From assembly GCA_021234155.1 (NCBI GenBank), contig JAJEKV010000240.1, positions 370,001-434,000 of the forward strand: a stretch of 64,000 nucleotides of DNA, read 5' to 3'. Position 1 is the first letter of the stretch. Every line of letters starts with the position of its first letter. Shown piece after piece: positions 1 through 10,600 of this stretch. The position numbers and the translations under genes are program-made. This stretch comes from Isoetes taiwanensis. Taxonomy: Eukaryota > Streptophyta > Lycopodiopsida > Isoetales > Isoetaceae. Below the pieces are notes generated by a model. That model saw nothing but the letters and a program-made list of their open reading frames with translations. It searched no databases and had not been told where the DNA came from.

Positions 1-1586
1 CACAACTTATCATGCTTAAATAAGAGTGTTGTTTCTCTTTTTTATGGTAACTTCAATTTCAATCACATCTGTGTTTTTTTGTGTGTTTTTTTGCAGACCA
101 GAATCATTGTAATCAGAGCTTTTCGCCCCTTTCTAATATGGCATACACCAATATATACACCCCAGTTATCTTGCATTAACTTCAAACATGACAAAGACAA
201 AGCTTATGCGTTTAACATTAACTTCAAACATGACAAAGACAAAAGACAAAGCTTATGCGTTCAAGGTTTTTGCTAATAGTCTGTGCGCTTTTGTTCAATG
301 CACATTAAGTTCAAACATGGACACAGAAAATAGCATGGGTAGACCAAGCTACAATATTACATGATTTGGTGGTTGTACCAATGGCAATAGCAATTGCAGG
401 CCATCGGCCAGTCTACAATCTACAAAGAATCTGGGATTTGGCACTATCACCCACAGCTTAAAGCGGTGCGAAGAGCACATGGCACGTACATGGAGAGTGC
501 TCTAGATATCACCAATTTTTTGCTCACCTTTACTGGCCACCAATTTAATCCAGAATATGGCCACAATATAACCCTTAGCTTCCATGGCCACAACGGACCC
601 CTTAGCTTCCATGGTGCAGATTTATCCAGAAGCAGCTAGCGCCTTCTGGGTGTAACAATGCTCTTAGCACAAAAACATGTCTTGGCATTCATTCGCACCA
701 AATCCATTACTTTTTTGTTTCCTTTTCTAGAGCGAGAATCGAGGCATGGAGAATCCGCATATCATATACACTGTGGTGCTATGGCAGATGATTAATTAGA
801 AATGTTGAAACTACTTGCACCGGATTTTTACCCTCAGTTGGCACTATTGAGAATCATAAGCAATACTCTGTCCACGTGTTAACCCTCCATTGTGCCTAAC
901 AAAACAAAAACAGATGCCAACATGGTTACAGATGTTTGCTTACATGGTTGCTTGTAAACGATTGTGCAACTTGAATAATGTTTTTAATGAAGTCACAACT
1001 TAACAACGTCTGCATTATTAAAAGTTACAGTTGAGATTAAACAATCAATGAGCAAATTCCTGATGCTGTTCTGCAGACGGAATGGCAATTAATACTACAC
1101 ACGTTATGCATATTTTAGAGCTACATGTTTGAAAGATTCTTGATATCGTTTTCTTTATTTTTTAGCTTCTACAGTGGAAAGATAAGAGCCTCATCCCGAA
1201 AGTAGTTATAACTTACTCAAATCCATCAGGGGATAAGTTACAATTGCGGGGAAGAAAAATGTACCCAAGTTCTAGCTTCTTTTTGCCTCACAAAAAAAAC
1301 TTGTTTGAGAACCTAAAAAAAACAGGGAGATGTTTTTGAGAGCTTGGATCGGACAGGAAAAATGAGACATAAACTTAGAAGCCCAGAAGGGGAAGAAATA
1401 CTAAGCAAACACTTACAGATGACTGCGGATCGACAAAACCGGTTCCCCACCAAACGATCATGTATGATTTGTTTCTGCTGGTATTTTGCAACTCTGTCTG
1501 TTGAAGCCCTGCAGCTGGGGAGAGTCCTTTGCCATTTGAGGGTTGTATTGCCCAGAACCTGGAAGAAAAACCATAGCACATAGACA
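1..1586. other. Non-genic stretch
   Basis: I find no coding sequence that I can support here. Short open frames occur but show no conserved motif or splice context. A small tandem duplication near the left end is listed separately. Around 555-615 the phrase 'cttagcttccatgg' occurs twice within short GGCCACAA-containing sequence. Confidence 0.5.
174..265. repeat. Tandem repeat, 42-bp unit, two copies
   Basis: The unit begins cattaacttcaaacatgac and ends agcttatgcgtt. Copy one starts at 174 and copy two at 216. Copy two carries an extra 7-nt 'aaaagac' from a local slip. A third, weak match (cacattaagttcaaacatgg) begins near 300. Confidence 0.85.
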
Positions 1587-2011
1587 TCAGGGCAACGACC
1601 AGCTTTTGCAGAAGGAATAGCATCTCGCTTCTGGAACAATGACATGGGCTGGGGATGATATGATTCTTCTTCTTGTCTCAAGAATCATTTCCAGCAAGCT
1701 CCAAAACCTTCGATTGAAATGGCTATGCACCTTATGCCTTCCTTTTCCACTATGATCCGAAAGGGTTAATTCAGACAATGCCCTATGACCAACTTGCTGC
1801 TCCAGACCCAGACCGTTGTTCCGAGAAGTAGCCAAAGAGGCATATGCAGCGATGGCGACCCCTCCCCCGCTACCGTAAAGAAACCCCTGGAAAAGATAAG
1901 AGAGAATAGCAAAAAAAAAACCAAGTTATCTTATAGAATCTTACGTGGCATCATCTCTTCCATTGATTTCATCAAATCTGGGCCGCCCAAATTAGGGCTG
2001 GGTCCAACACT
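1587..2011 (-). CDS. Candidate two-exon gene fragment, function unknown
   Basis: On the minus strand a 300-nt open exon runs 1886-1587. It is preceded by a textbook acceptor (pyrimidine tract then tttccag at 1887) and begins GFLYGSGGGVAIAAYASLAT, a Gly/Ala-rich hydrophobic stretch. It ends at TGA 1589-1587. Upstream, about 2011-1945 reads PSPNLGGPDLMKSMEEMMP and ends at a good donor (C|GTAAGA), leaving an intron of only about 58 nt. The phases do not agree (exon one ends in phase 1, exon two reads in phase 0), so either the pairing is wrong or one base has been lost. No family recognised; the Gly/Ala segment could be a membrane or transit-type region. Confidence 0.3.
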
Positions 2012-2072
2012 TACACAATAACATTATAATATAAGATGAAGGTTGTAAGAATTTGTGCATTAGAATGAAGTG

Positions 2073-2151
2073 ATAGTTGTTGCATGTTGATGTGGTAGTT
2101 ACAATTGTTGCATGTTGATGTGTTAGTTACGATTGTTGCATGTCGATGTGG
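2073..2151. repeat. Tandem repeat, about 28-bp unit, three copies
   Basis: Three diverged copies of attgttgcatgttgatgtg plus tagttac, starting near 2075, 2104 and 2132. A nearby (GGAA)n microsatellite lies at 2343-2364. Confidence 0.85.
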
Positions 2152-2164
2152 GAAGGGCTGCGAT

Positions 2165-4190
2165 TAGTTTTATATGAAATTTATCCATGGAATTCAAGCA
2201 GCATTGGGTTGGTAAGAGACCATGTGTGAAGAATTCATGGTTTATTAAGTATATTTGTTCTATCTATAATAATATGTGAGAATAGTGGGGTGGGTGGCTG
2301 TTTGTCTATCATTAATGTTTCTTCAAGTTTCATGATGCAAATGGAAGGAAGGAAGGAAGGAAGAAATGTAAGTGGGCCAAAAGAGTGTACATTAAGATTT
2401 TTTTTATGGTTCATGGTTATAGTGAAGGTTCTTTATTGTTTAAAGCAGTATTAAATAACCTAAGGTGACTATTCATGGCTGTAAAAATTCCACGATTATA
2501 CTCAGAAAACCGAAGGTAATTATTTATGATCCCAGAAATTTGATCATTGAGTAAATAGGTGGGTCGCCGCTAGGAGATCTAGTTGTTGTATAGGGTTTAT
2601 TATTCGGAATTATATTGTTCTTGTGATGCAAGTGCAAGTAACGATCCAAAGAGATTTATTTTAGATGTAACGGGACATAAGTTGCAGAATATGCAACGCT
2701 CAACAGCATCTCTCCATGTGCGGCTCCAATAACTAAAGTCTATCCCCAAATAACATGCATGACCACATGGAAAATGAGTCCACCAATAATTAGTCACCCT
2801 AAATTTGCCAACTTAGATGCATTTCAATTTGATCTCAAACCCTATCTTCGCCCATGTAGTAATGCATGTCAGAAGAAAAGTCTGAGCTCAAGAAACATGC
2901 ATGACCGTGGGAGACAAAACACCTAGTTTATTCAACTACATCACCTCCATAAATTCCAAATCATTACCGTAGCTAGCAAGCAAGCAAGTTCCATAATATG
3001 CACATCCTAGCACCAGCTCTCCATGCAAACATTCCCAGACTGTTCCCCTGCAATAAATCAAACCATCACATTAAACAGCGTACAAGCAAGCTACACAACT
3101 TAATTTCATACCAAACCCTCTATAAGTTATAAAGAATACTATCTTCACCTATCTAGTAATCCACAACAGCATGTCCCTGCGAGGCAAAGCAACTAGTTTA
3201 TCCAACTGTGTCACACGTCTCACAGTATAAACAAGACTCTAGTGTAGATTATAGCATCTCTCTACTAGTATATGCATTGTTAAAGCAATTCGAAAGATTT
3301 AAAATCCAAGACTATAGCCTAGTTAGATCTCACAAAGGATGGTAATGCAAGGCTGGGTTTAGTTCCACCCGGAGATCCAAAGATGCACACTCTAGCAACA
3401 AAGCTGCAAGGTAGATGCATGTCACGGAGGCCATTTCAAGAATATTACCCTGCATGGAAGTCCGAAGGCTATTTCCAGCAAAATCGCATTGCGTAAATTA
3501 TCCGAATGATCACTTTAAATAACATCATGGAGGCAAGCTTCAGAATATGCATAGCTTAGCAGCATATTATGCTGCATGGAAGTCCGACGACTAATCGCAT
3601 TGATAAATAATCCGAATAATCACTTTAAATAGCATCATGGAGGCAAGCTTCAGAATATGTGAAAACATACATGGCAACCAAGGCATGCGTTTAATTCAAA
3701 CTTGCAAGATAGATGCATGTCACAAGCACCTAGTTTAATACCCCCAAGGCCAGGCAATAACGGGTCACAATAACTACTAATCTAGCAAATAATTCCGTTT
3801 CCCTAAGTAGAAGCCTAAATGTTTCTCACAGCAAAATTACATTGTACAAATTCCACAAATCATCGCCTTAGCTAGCATGTAGATAAGCTCCAAAATATGC
3901 ACGTTCTACCAGCATATCTTCTTGGATTCTTCGGACCTGTAAGAACCATAAGAACAATGGTATGCATAGCTTAGCAGCATAGATCAGTCATGCTAGCTCA
4001 GATGCATTAAACAGCGGATACAACAAATTTTAACAACAAAACTTTGGGAGAAAACAATTTTGGCAAGGGATCAGAAAACATATATGGCAACCAAGGCAAT
4101 AGCCAGTCACAATAACTAGAACACATTTGTTACCTGCTTGCCAGCAAAGCTTATAAGCCCACTTAAAAGATAAAGAAAATCACATGAAAG
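2165..4190. other. Non-genic stretch with degenerate internal repeats
   Basis: No gene seen. The right two thirds is built from diverged pieces of one repeat: phrases such as agatagatgcatgtcac (near 3405 and 3706), atggcaaccaaggca (near 3670 and 4085) and agcttagcagcat (near 3550 and 3970) recur. The best-preserved piece is the tandem duplication at 3451-3660. It could be an old repetitive element or a repeat-filled intron. Confidence 0.5.
3451..3660. repeat. Tandem duplication, about 121-bp unit
   Basis: Copies begin at tgcatggaagtccga (3451 and 3572) and share the block 'catcatggaggcaagcttca' followed by gaatatg. Copy two lacks about 20 nt present in copy one. Confidence 0.8.
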
Positions 4191-4219
4191 AAAATGCATG
4201 GCTTCATGGTTCAGGTAAG

Positions 4220-4860
4220 TTTTTTTTTTTTTTTTTTTTTTTTTTTTGAAGGACGTGAAACTTTATTAATCATCAGAAACGAGCAACAGAAATGGGGGAC
4301 TGAAAACCCAGTGGAGGAATTGTCCACAGAGCAAAACCACCCGCCACCTTACAGCACACAACATGTAAATGAGTTACATATAAGTGTTAATCTGGAGATA
4401 GTGTACCCAAATACGATTCTTCACTTCATCCTTTATGGAGGAAGATATATACGCTTTGACGATGCATTGCTTAGCTTCAATAAGCACTTGAGCATCAGGG
4501 GCTCTATGGCCCTTGAAAATAAAGAGGTTTCTTCTTTTCCACGTTGACCAAATGATCCATGCTGAAGCTAAGTGAAATGCCCTCTTTGCCATATTGTCCC
4601 AAGAACTTGGGTACACTGCCAATAAGACTTGTTGACTATTCAAACTGCAATCAAAAAGACTCTGAAGCCACAACCAAGCCGGTCTAGCATGCTGGCATAA
4701 GAAGAAACAATGCTCGATTGTCTCATCCCTCTGAGCGCATAAAGGGCATGTCCCAGGCACCTCAGGACGAAATTTGTGGACCAAAACAGGTAAGGTGACT
4801 TGTTCTACTACTGTAATGCAAAACAAGAGGACTTTCACTGACTTGCCTGATCAAACTCCT
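4220..4860 (-). mobile_element. 5'-truncated LINE, minus strand (3' part of ORF2)
   Basis: Read on the minus strand, the element ends in an A-tail (the run of T at 4220-4247) preceded by TTAATAAAGTTTCACGTCC, a 3' end shared by other LINEs in this window. The coding part (4838-4374) holds the reverse-transcriptase zinc-binding motif CPLCAQRDETIEHCFFLC followed by W residues, typical of the C-terminal end of plant L1-type ORF2. The open frame stops upstream near 4850, where the copy is truncated or frameshifted. It is a dead fragment. The 5' border is approximate; no target duplication was identified. Confidence 0.85.
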
Positions 4861-5133
4861 TTGGATCATCAGACGCCATTGTCATTTGACTTCCAAAAAT
4901 TGGTTAATCTTCTTTAGCATGCCGCTTTGTAGGCTAGAACATAGTAATACGTGCCAGCGAAGATAGCAATGTGTGGGACAAGTTTTTAGCCACAATTTGA
5001 TCTCTTCTAAACTTTTCAAATGCAGAGAAGGATTTGGAATGTGAACTAATACAGTTGGGTTTGTAGATATATAGAAAAATCAACTGTAATGTTAAGAATG
5101 AACAAAAGAACATAGACTGGGAAAAGATTGTAC

Positions 5134-5520
5134 CAACCACTTGCAGAGGCTGTACCAAATGCAGCAAGTCTTTAAAAGATTCAATCATCAAACCCTAAGA
5201 TGGCAATCATGGACCAAGATACTCATAACAATACGACGGTTGTATGAAGCAGTTTTGAATGTTAACTGTGTCTTATAAAAAAAAGAATTTGTAAACATAC
5301 AGTATTTGTTCGTGGGTATGGATTTGGACGCCATTCGAAATTAATTGGAAACTAACCAATTCTAGCCTAGATTTCCTAATACATGCATACCAGAAATTAG
5401 AAATAGGAATAAACTTACACTTTGATCCGAAGGACTCCCACCCCTTTTTCTAGCTGGGAAGCATGGAAACATGATTACACAAGCTAGCAAAGCCAATCCT
5501 CCACCAAATTCTGTCTTCAT
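5134..5520 (-). CDS. Candidate small gene, at least three exons, possible signal-anchor N-terminus
   Basis: Three short exons fit together in phase 0 on the minus strand. Exon 1 (5520-5419) starts ATG after an in-frame TAA and encodes 34 residues with a hydrophobic core (GLALLACVIMFPCF) followed by basic RKR, which looks like a signal peptide or membrane anchor. It ends at a GTAAGT donor. Exon 2 (5351-5301) follows an acceptor (ggttag), reads FPINFEWRPNPYPRTNT and ends at GTATGT. Exon 3 (5194 to about 5134) follows catcttag and reads GLMIESFKDLLHLVQPLQ. The first intron would be only 67 nt. The 3' end is not found; an open stretch at about 5040-4934 may belong. No family recognised. The agreement of phases and four good splice signals is the evidence; chance is possible because the exons are short. 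Confidence 0.4.
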
Positions 5521-5838
5521 GATGATGTATATGGTTATTTATGGGCAATGGCTTGAATCAGTTCACACTCGAAGGATTTGATAGACGAGGAAATGGCAAG
5601 AGGGGCCAAATTATGACAGAATTGCTGGAAATTGTAAACTAGAAGCTGCAGGAAAAATTCTGGCATGCCATGCCATAACCTAGGCCTATCGGATCTGCTG
5701 CTCGCCGGACACTGCCAGCTCCAAGGTCGGGTGCTAATCAGCATCTCTTTCAGCGGAAAAGAGACGGTAAAAATGAAATTGCAATTTGAGCGTGCATGTG
5801 CATCTGCTCATCTGAGCGTCAAGAGTGCACGAAAAAAA

Positions 5839-6018
5839 AAGACCTCTCCGTTAGCCGGTTTCGAGAGCGGCTGCCCACCAACAGAAGTGACCGAGAGTTT
5901 ACAGCCAATCATAAGTTTGGAGCAGTCACCAGCATATTCTAGGGATATTCTAGCATATACCTAGGATATGCCAAAAGCCCACATAAACAAGGGTTTGCCC
6001 CCCCTAGGGGCAACCCAA
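5839..6018. repeat. 180-bp dispersed repeat, copy A
   Basis: About 180 bp from agacctctccg to ggggcaacccaaaaa, nearly identical to 8788-8966 in the same orientation. It contains agcggctgcccaccaacaga and the partly palindromic tctagcatatacctagg. Flanks of the two copies are unrelated, so it is a dispersed element. No terminal repeats or target duplication were found, so the class is unknown. Confidence 0.85.
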
Positions 6019-6428
6019 AAACCCACCTCAACCTTTAAGAGACAGATAAAAAGATCTTTCGGGGACCTTATGCTAATTGTACAAAATGTTTGGTATTGCT
6101 TAAGAGGTGTTTTAAGATTGGCAGCAAAAAAATCCACAATCAACTTAATAGCTTCTCATATTTACGCTTCTAGGCCTTTACGAAAGCAGCATACATTCGT
6201 CATCATTTGATGTAACTACTATTAATCCACAATCAACGTAATAGCTTCTCATGTTTATGCTTCGAGGCCTTTACAAAAGCAGCATACATTCATCATCATT
6301 TGATGTAACTACTATTAAAAGCCATGGTGAACCATAGCCCTTGTTTCGAAAAAAATAACTCTCAACAAAATACCCCAGCTATCAATGCTCACCTTTAAAT
6401 CTAGTACTAAAATTCTAACATGTTCTCA
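6019..6428. other. Non-genic stretch with short duplication
   Basis: A phrase of about 90 nt is duplicated: aatccacaatcaac.taatagcttctcat through tcatcatttgatgtaactac, starting near 6131 and 6223. No coding signal. Confidence 0.6.
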
Positions 6429-6790
6429 AGGGTCCGATCACATGATGATGCCGTCAACAGGGATTTTTCCTGTTGCGATTAACATTTTTTTTTGGCTCGG
6501 GGTCACATGATCCTACCAAACTAAGGGTTCCACGTTTCATGGAAGCAAGAAAATTTCGCGCCCCTGTTTGTGATCCAGCAGAGGATTGCTGCCAAGTGCC
6601 ATAAAATCATCCACCTGTCCTCATCTCTGAAATCCCTATCGACGGCAATGTTTCCAACCGATGCAGGAGCCCGATGAACGGATTGCTATCAACAGGGTAT
6701 CTTCCGTGTCAAAATTTAGCATGTGACCTCTTCTATTTCTATCATTGACAACATGCAAACCCTGTTGACGGCATCATGTGACCTGACCCT
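6429..6790. mobile_element. Foldback/MITE-like element with terminal inverted repeats
   Basis: The left end agggtccgatcacatgatg continues into ccgtcaacaggg, and the right end is its reverse complement (ccctgttgacgg at 6761 to gacct.accct at 6790). The arms are about 30 bp with a 3-nt indel. Internal copies of the subterminal motif (ggggtcacatgat near 6500, agcatgtgacct near 6718) suggest nested arms. No target duplication was recognised, so the superfamily is open. Confidence 0.7.
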
Positions 6791-6795
6791 AAATG

Positions 6796-6890
6796 CCCAC
6801 TAGCTCAGTTGGTAAGCCTAAATTATCTCGTTTCAGTAATAAAAGTCCATGTCTGTATTTCCTTTCTGTCAACACAAGTTTGAAGCCATT
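6796..6890 (+). repeat. tRNA-like (SINE head) remnant
   Basis: tagctcagttggtaagc matches a Pol III A box, and agtttgaagcc about 75 nt downstream resembles a B box. No cloverleaf can be folded with confidence, so this is at most a decayed SINE or tRNA relic. It lies directly beside the foldback element ending at 6790. Confidence 0.35.
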
Positions 6891-6899
6891 AGTCGAATT

Positions 6900-8019
6900 C
6901 ATCATATAAGAACGTACAGGTTTATATACATCTCAATGTCTGTGCTATGAATAGTTATGGACCACAGTCTATACTCCATGTTGGAAAACATATATATTGT
7001 ATCATTGTCAATCAGGAACCAAGATGCTTTTTATACCATTCTCTAAGATGCAGCCTGTCAATTTGTTCTTGGCACAACAAGCTTCTATACATCTGTGGAT
7101 CCCTTTATAATGGAGATCCAAATAGCCTGACCTGTACAAAAAATGCAGCATCTCTACTGACCTCTGGGCCTCACTACTGATGTGTTCCAGAGCAGTATAT
7201 GGTTCCCTATCCAATAATGAGCTACTAACATATATTTCTCACTGCAGAATAATTTCATGAACATTAACATTTCACCCATCCATCTGTAAGTCCATGTGCC
7301 ATAATGCCTGCGAAACTTCGAATATAGACATTTGACTCGGGTCTATCTCAAAATCCCTTGCTTTATTCCATTGCTTGTCCATTATGACTTCTGATTAGTA
7401 ATGTTAAGGCAGCACAGCAAATATCTATGTCTTTATTTACAATCAACTTATAAGCATCAACTTGTAAGGATACTTCCAGATACAGTGTCAGCGACTAGAG
7501 GTATACGGGAACAATCTTCGATACCTGTGCGTATAAAACAAACTCGTTGCTGCAAACACAGACAGGATAGACTCAGAATACAAGCATAAGAAAATTAGAT
7601 AATGAAGTGTAATCATGATTGCATTGCAAGCAATTAAGCCAATATTCTGATATACAACAGCATAAAGCACAAAGAAAAGTATATCAGTATATCAAAAGGA
7701 AACTAAAATCTAATTTATCATTTCCTTATAAACTACAAAATAAGAAGGACAAGATTGAGAGATTCACATGACAAAGATGAAGGGGGCTATAACTTTTATG
7801 CCCTTCCGCACTATTGGTAAAAGGAAAAGCTCACAAATATAAATAAGATCTCAAAAAATAGGTGAATGCCAGCCCAAGCCTGACCCAACTTGGTTAGCAT
7901 AGTATATATATGTGTTTCACAGTTCTCTGATGAATCTAACAATATAAAGAAAAATGGCATCCTCGAATCCCATCATGATTCGTAAGAGGTTAGTCGGCAC
8001 CAAGAAAAAGAGAGAAACA
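6900..8019. other. Non-genic or intronic stretch
   Basis: No gene that I can support. A protein-like minus-strand open frame at 7214-7008 (EHISSEAQRSVEMLHFLYRS) and possible splice acceptors near 7560 could be exons of the coiled-coil gene to the right, but the phases cannot be joined reliably. Confidence 0.4.
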
Positions 8020-8787
8020 TTACTGGGCACGTTGTTGCATTGCATCTGCTTTTCGTAGGGCTTCCTTTTGCGAGTCTATATTTTTCAATTTCTCTTTTAT
8101 CATTTCCACCTCCTCTTCAATAACTGTGCATCAGAAAAAAATACATACTGTCAATTATTGAAAAGGATATACAGAACTCATATAGTTTATAGAACTAGAA
8201 TTTCATGAGATGTAGATATAGCTGATGCACCAAATGGTCTACAATCTGAAATAAGTTAAACCAAGCATAGTCGACATGCAATTAGTCCCTTTCGGTCCAT
8301 CATCTTTGAAGTCTGAAGATAAATTAGTCCATGTTCGACTTTTAGGAAGCACATTGTTTAATTCTTTCGAAAGTGTTTAGAAGTTTTACAAGTCTATAGA
8401 AAGTCCAACAAAAGATTGACTTCCATAAAAAAACTTATCTCAACTCCTCCTTCAATCGGTCCCTAGTCTTCCGCATTTCGTCCAGCTTCCTTTTTAGTGA
8501 TTCTATTTCTTCCAGTTGGCTGTGATCTACCTCCGAATCTCTCAACCGATGCTCCTTAGTAACCTGTTGTTGCAACCCTATTAATACAAAAATCTCAAAT
8601 AAGAATTGGCAAATCGAATGATCTGGCCGTAATGAAGACGTTATTCTTACCATGAAGCAGAGACTGAATTTCATCACGCTCTTTCTGGAGACTGTGTATG
8701 CCGATTGTATCATCTTCCTTTGATACTTCATAAACAGAGAGAAGCTCGCGAGCTGTGTTTCGAGTCATGAAGAGCAGTTTCTTAAAA
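8020..8787 (-). CDS. Candidate coiled-coil protein gene, three exons, 5' end at a repeat
   Basis: Exon A (8768-8651) reads MTRNTARELLSVYEVSKEDD and ends at a consensus donor (G|GTAAGA). After a 73-nt intron, exon B starts at 8577 (acceptor attaatag) in matching phase and encodes a charged helix (EIESLKRKLDEMRKTRDRLK). Exon C (8123 to 8020) follows ttctgatgcacag and continues the helix (EVEMIKEKLKNIDSQKEALR). Together this is a heptad-like coiled coil. The donor of exon B is AG|ATAAGT, a consensus site with G changed to A at +1, so the frame runs into TAA at 8437-8435. The copy may therefore be broken. The final exon ends at TAA or at a donor GTAATG. The C-terminal helix vaguely recalls BAP31-type ER proteins, but I cannot support that. 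The 180-bp repeat begins within 20 nt of the first ATG. Confidence 0.5.
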
Positions 8788-8966
8788 GACCTCTCCGGTT
8801 AGCCGGTTGCAAGAGCGGCTGCCCACCAACAGAAGTGACCGAGAGTTTACAGCCAATCATAAGTTTGGAGCAGTCACCAGCATATCCTAGGGATATTCTA
8901 GCATATACCTAGGATATGCTAAAAGCCCACATAAACAAGGGTTTGCCCCCCTAGGGGCAACCCAAA
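8788..8966. repeat. 180-bp dispersed repeat, copy B
   Basis: Second copy of the repeat at 5839-6018, same orientation, differing by a handful of substitutions and 1-nt indels. It directly abuts the first recognised exon of the minus-strand coiled-coil gene, so it is either an insertion into its promoter or intron, or the point of 5' truncation. Confidence 0.85.
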
Positions 8967-9594
8967 AATGTGTTGAAAGACATATATATGTGAAAGCATC
9001 TAAAATTATAATATTGAAAATGTATATATAAAAACCATCCAATAAATGAATGCTGATTTCAAGAAACCATTATAAAATCTAAAATGCAAATACTTAGACA
9101 TGGTATGAACTAGCAATGGTTTTGCAAAATCAATATATACTTAAAACACATATCTCAAACTGATAATGATTTCAAAAGACTAGTGTACGACATAGAACTT
9201 ATGTAATTAAACATTATATGAACTAGCAATGATTTTGTAAAACCAATGTACGCATAAAAACTAGTTTACAAACTAATGATGATTTCTTGAGATTAGTCTA
9301 AATTTTAAAATTAGTACATAAAAATATGTTATGAACTACTAATGTTTTTGGGAAACCAAGAAAGACACATGGTTTTTGTTGACATTATGAATTTTTGTAT
9401 AAAAAAACCACATACATACTGGTTTTCATACTGATTTTTAATGCAAATTCATTTTTGCGGGCCTTGTGGTAAGTATTTTAATATAATTTGGTTATGATTA
9501 TAAGAGATCATTAAACTAATACTGAGATGGGAAAATACATACTGGTATGTATATGATATTTATACAGGAAGTTTATAAATACTAAATTGTAGAG
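8967..9594. other. AT-rich repetitive non-genic stretch
   Basis: Diverged, AT-rich sequence with recurring phrases such as gaactagcaatg.ttttg and aaaaccaatgtac about every 100 nt (near 9108, 9219, 9330). It resembles the ATGGTT/ACCAT-rich repeats near 22.6, 26.4 and 28.0 kb. No coding signal. Confidence 0.5.
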
Positions 9595-9605
9595 GATTTG
9601 AAGTT

Positions 9606-10424
9606 GCAGAGAGGTGAGCAATGCAGTTGCCAAAATTGCTTTGACTAGCTCCTGGAAATCTATGTGCTCTAGGAAGATACAGTTCTTCAGATGGACAGCT
9701 CTGCAAGGGGGACTAAGTACAAAGGAAAGCTTATTCGAGAAAGGTATTGTGGTTGACGATAGGTGTCCACTTGGTTGTCATGTCACTGAATCTGTGGGGC
9801 ACCTCTTCTTCTGTCCTATGATCATAGAATTTTGGCAATGGGTCAGTCCCATTGTTGGGCTAACGGTACATCAACTGGTTTGGCCAGAACTATTGATCGC
9901 AGACAGGTGCTGTATAGAGGCCTCCCTACTGAACCTAGCACTATGGGTCATATGGAAACACCGTTCTGATGTGGCCTTGGGTGGTCAAGGGATATCCATA
10001 ATAAAGTTAAGGAACTCTTTCAACTCAGAGGTTGCGCTCATGGCATTATCCCATCACAGAAAGTATGGTACAAGCTATAACAAAGAGCTTGATAGATTGG
10101 GGACCTTGCAGGGGCTGTACTCCTACTTCAAGTGTCATTGGGTTGATAAAGGAACTACAAATAATCAAACATGTACTCTAAGAATTCTGAACTAAGGACA
10201 TCAGCTAAGGATCCAGCAGTGGAACGAGGTTGCCTCTCTCCATAGTACCTGCCTTTTGGTGAAGATAGGTGACTCCCCTTATAGTACCCAAGGTGGGAAA
10301 GACGAGTAGAAGCTCCCTTTAGTACATGTGCTGTGACCCATGTAACTACTTCTCTACACACATTGTACATGATTTTCCTATATTTAATATTACATATAAC
10401 CTTACCCTAAAAAAAAAAAAAAAA
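9606..10424 (+). mobile_element. 5'-truncated LINE, plus strand, with 11-bp target duplication
   Basis: A single open frame (9614-10195) encodes the C-terminal end of a LINE ORF2 with the zinc-binding motif CPLGCHVTESVGHLFFC and downstream Trp residues. The element ends with an A-tail at 10409-10424. It is flanked by a perfect 11-bp duplication, GATTTGAAGTT, at 9595-9605 and 10425-10435, so the borders are exact. The open frame is intact for about 190 residues, which implies a fairly young insertion. The protein diverges clearly from the LINEs at 26.6 and 29.2 kb. Confidence 0.92.
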
Positions 10425-10429
10425 GATTT

Positions 10430-10600
10430 GAAGTTTTTTTTGTTTGGGAAAAAACCCCCTTTTTTTACAACAAACTCTTATTCTATATTCCAGAAGAAGT
10501 ACACACATAGATACAGAGACAGGAATAAAATCTCAGCAGACAAAGATAATCCACTGAGTGCAGCCACTGAGTGCAGACAAAGATAATCTCGTTGTTTCAA
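10430..10600 (-). mobile_element. Short LINE 3'-end fragment, minus strand
   Basis: The T-run region at 10433-10470 followed by caggaataaaatctcagca and gataatccactgagtgcag matches the 3' end of the minus-strand LINE at 29,170 (gagaataaagtctcagagga, ccactgagtagaa). Only about 150 nt of the 3' UTR remains. The 13-nt phrase ccactgagtgcag is locally duplicated. Confidence 0.6.

Noticed and set aside
394-639. Open frame of 81 codons
   Set aside because: It consists of repeated GGCCACAA/agcttccatgg phrases, with no domain and no splice context.
4374-4838. Open frame with a Cys/His cluster as a host zinc-finger gene
   Set aside because: The CPLC...EHCFFLC motif, 3' UTR and A-tail identify a LINE ORF2 end, as with the similar frames at 9.6, 27 and 29.5 kb.
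8020-8787. Calling the coiled-coil gene a BAP31 homologue
   Set aside because: Only a vague resemblance of a short helix; no transmembrane N-terminus or conserved C-terminal motif was found.
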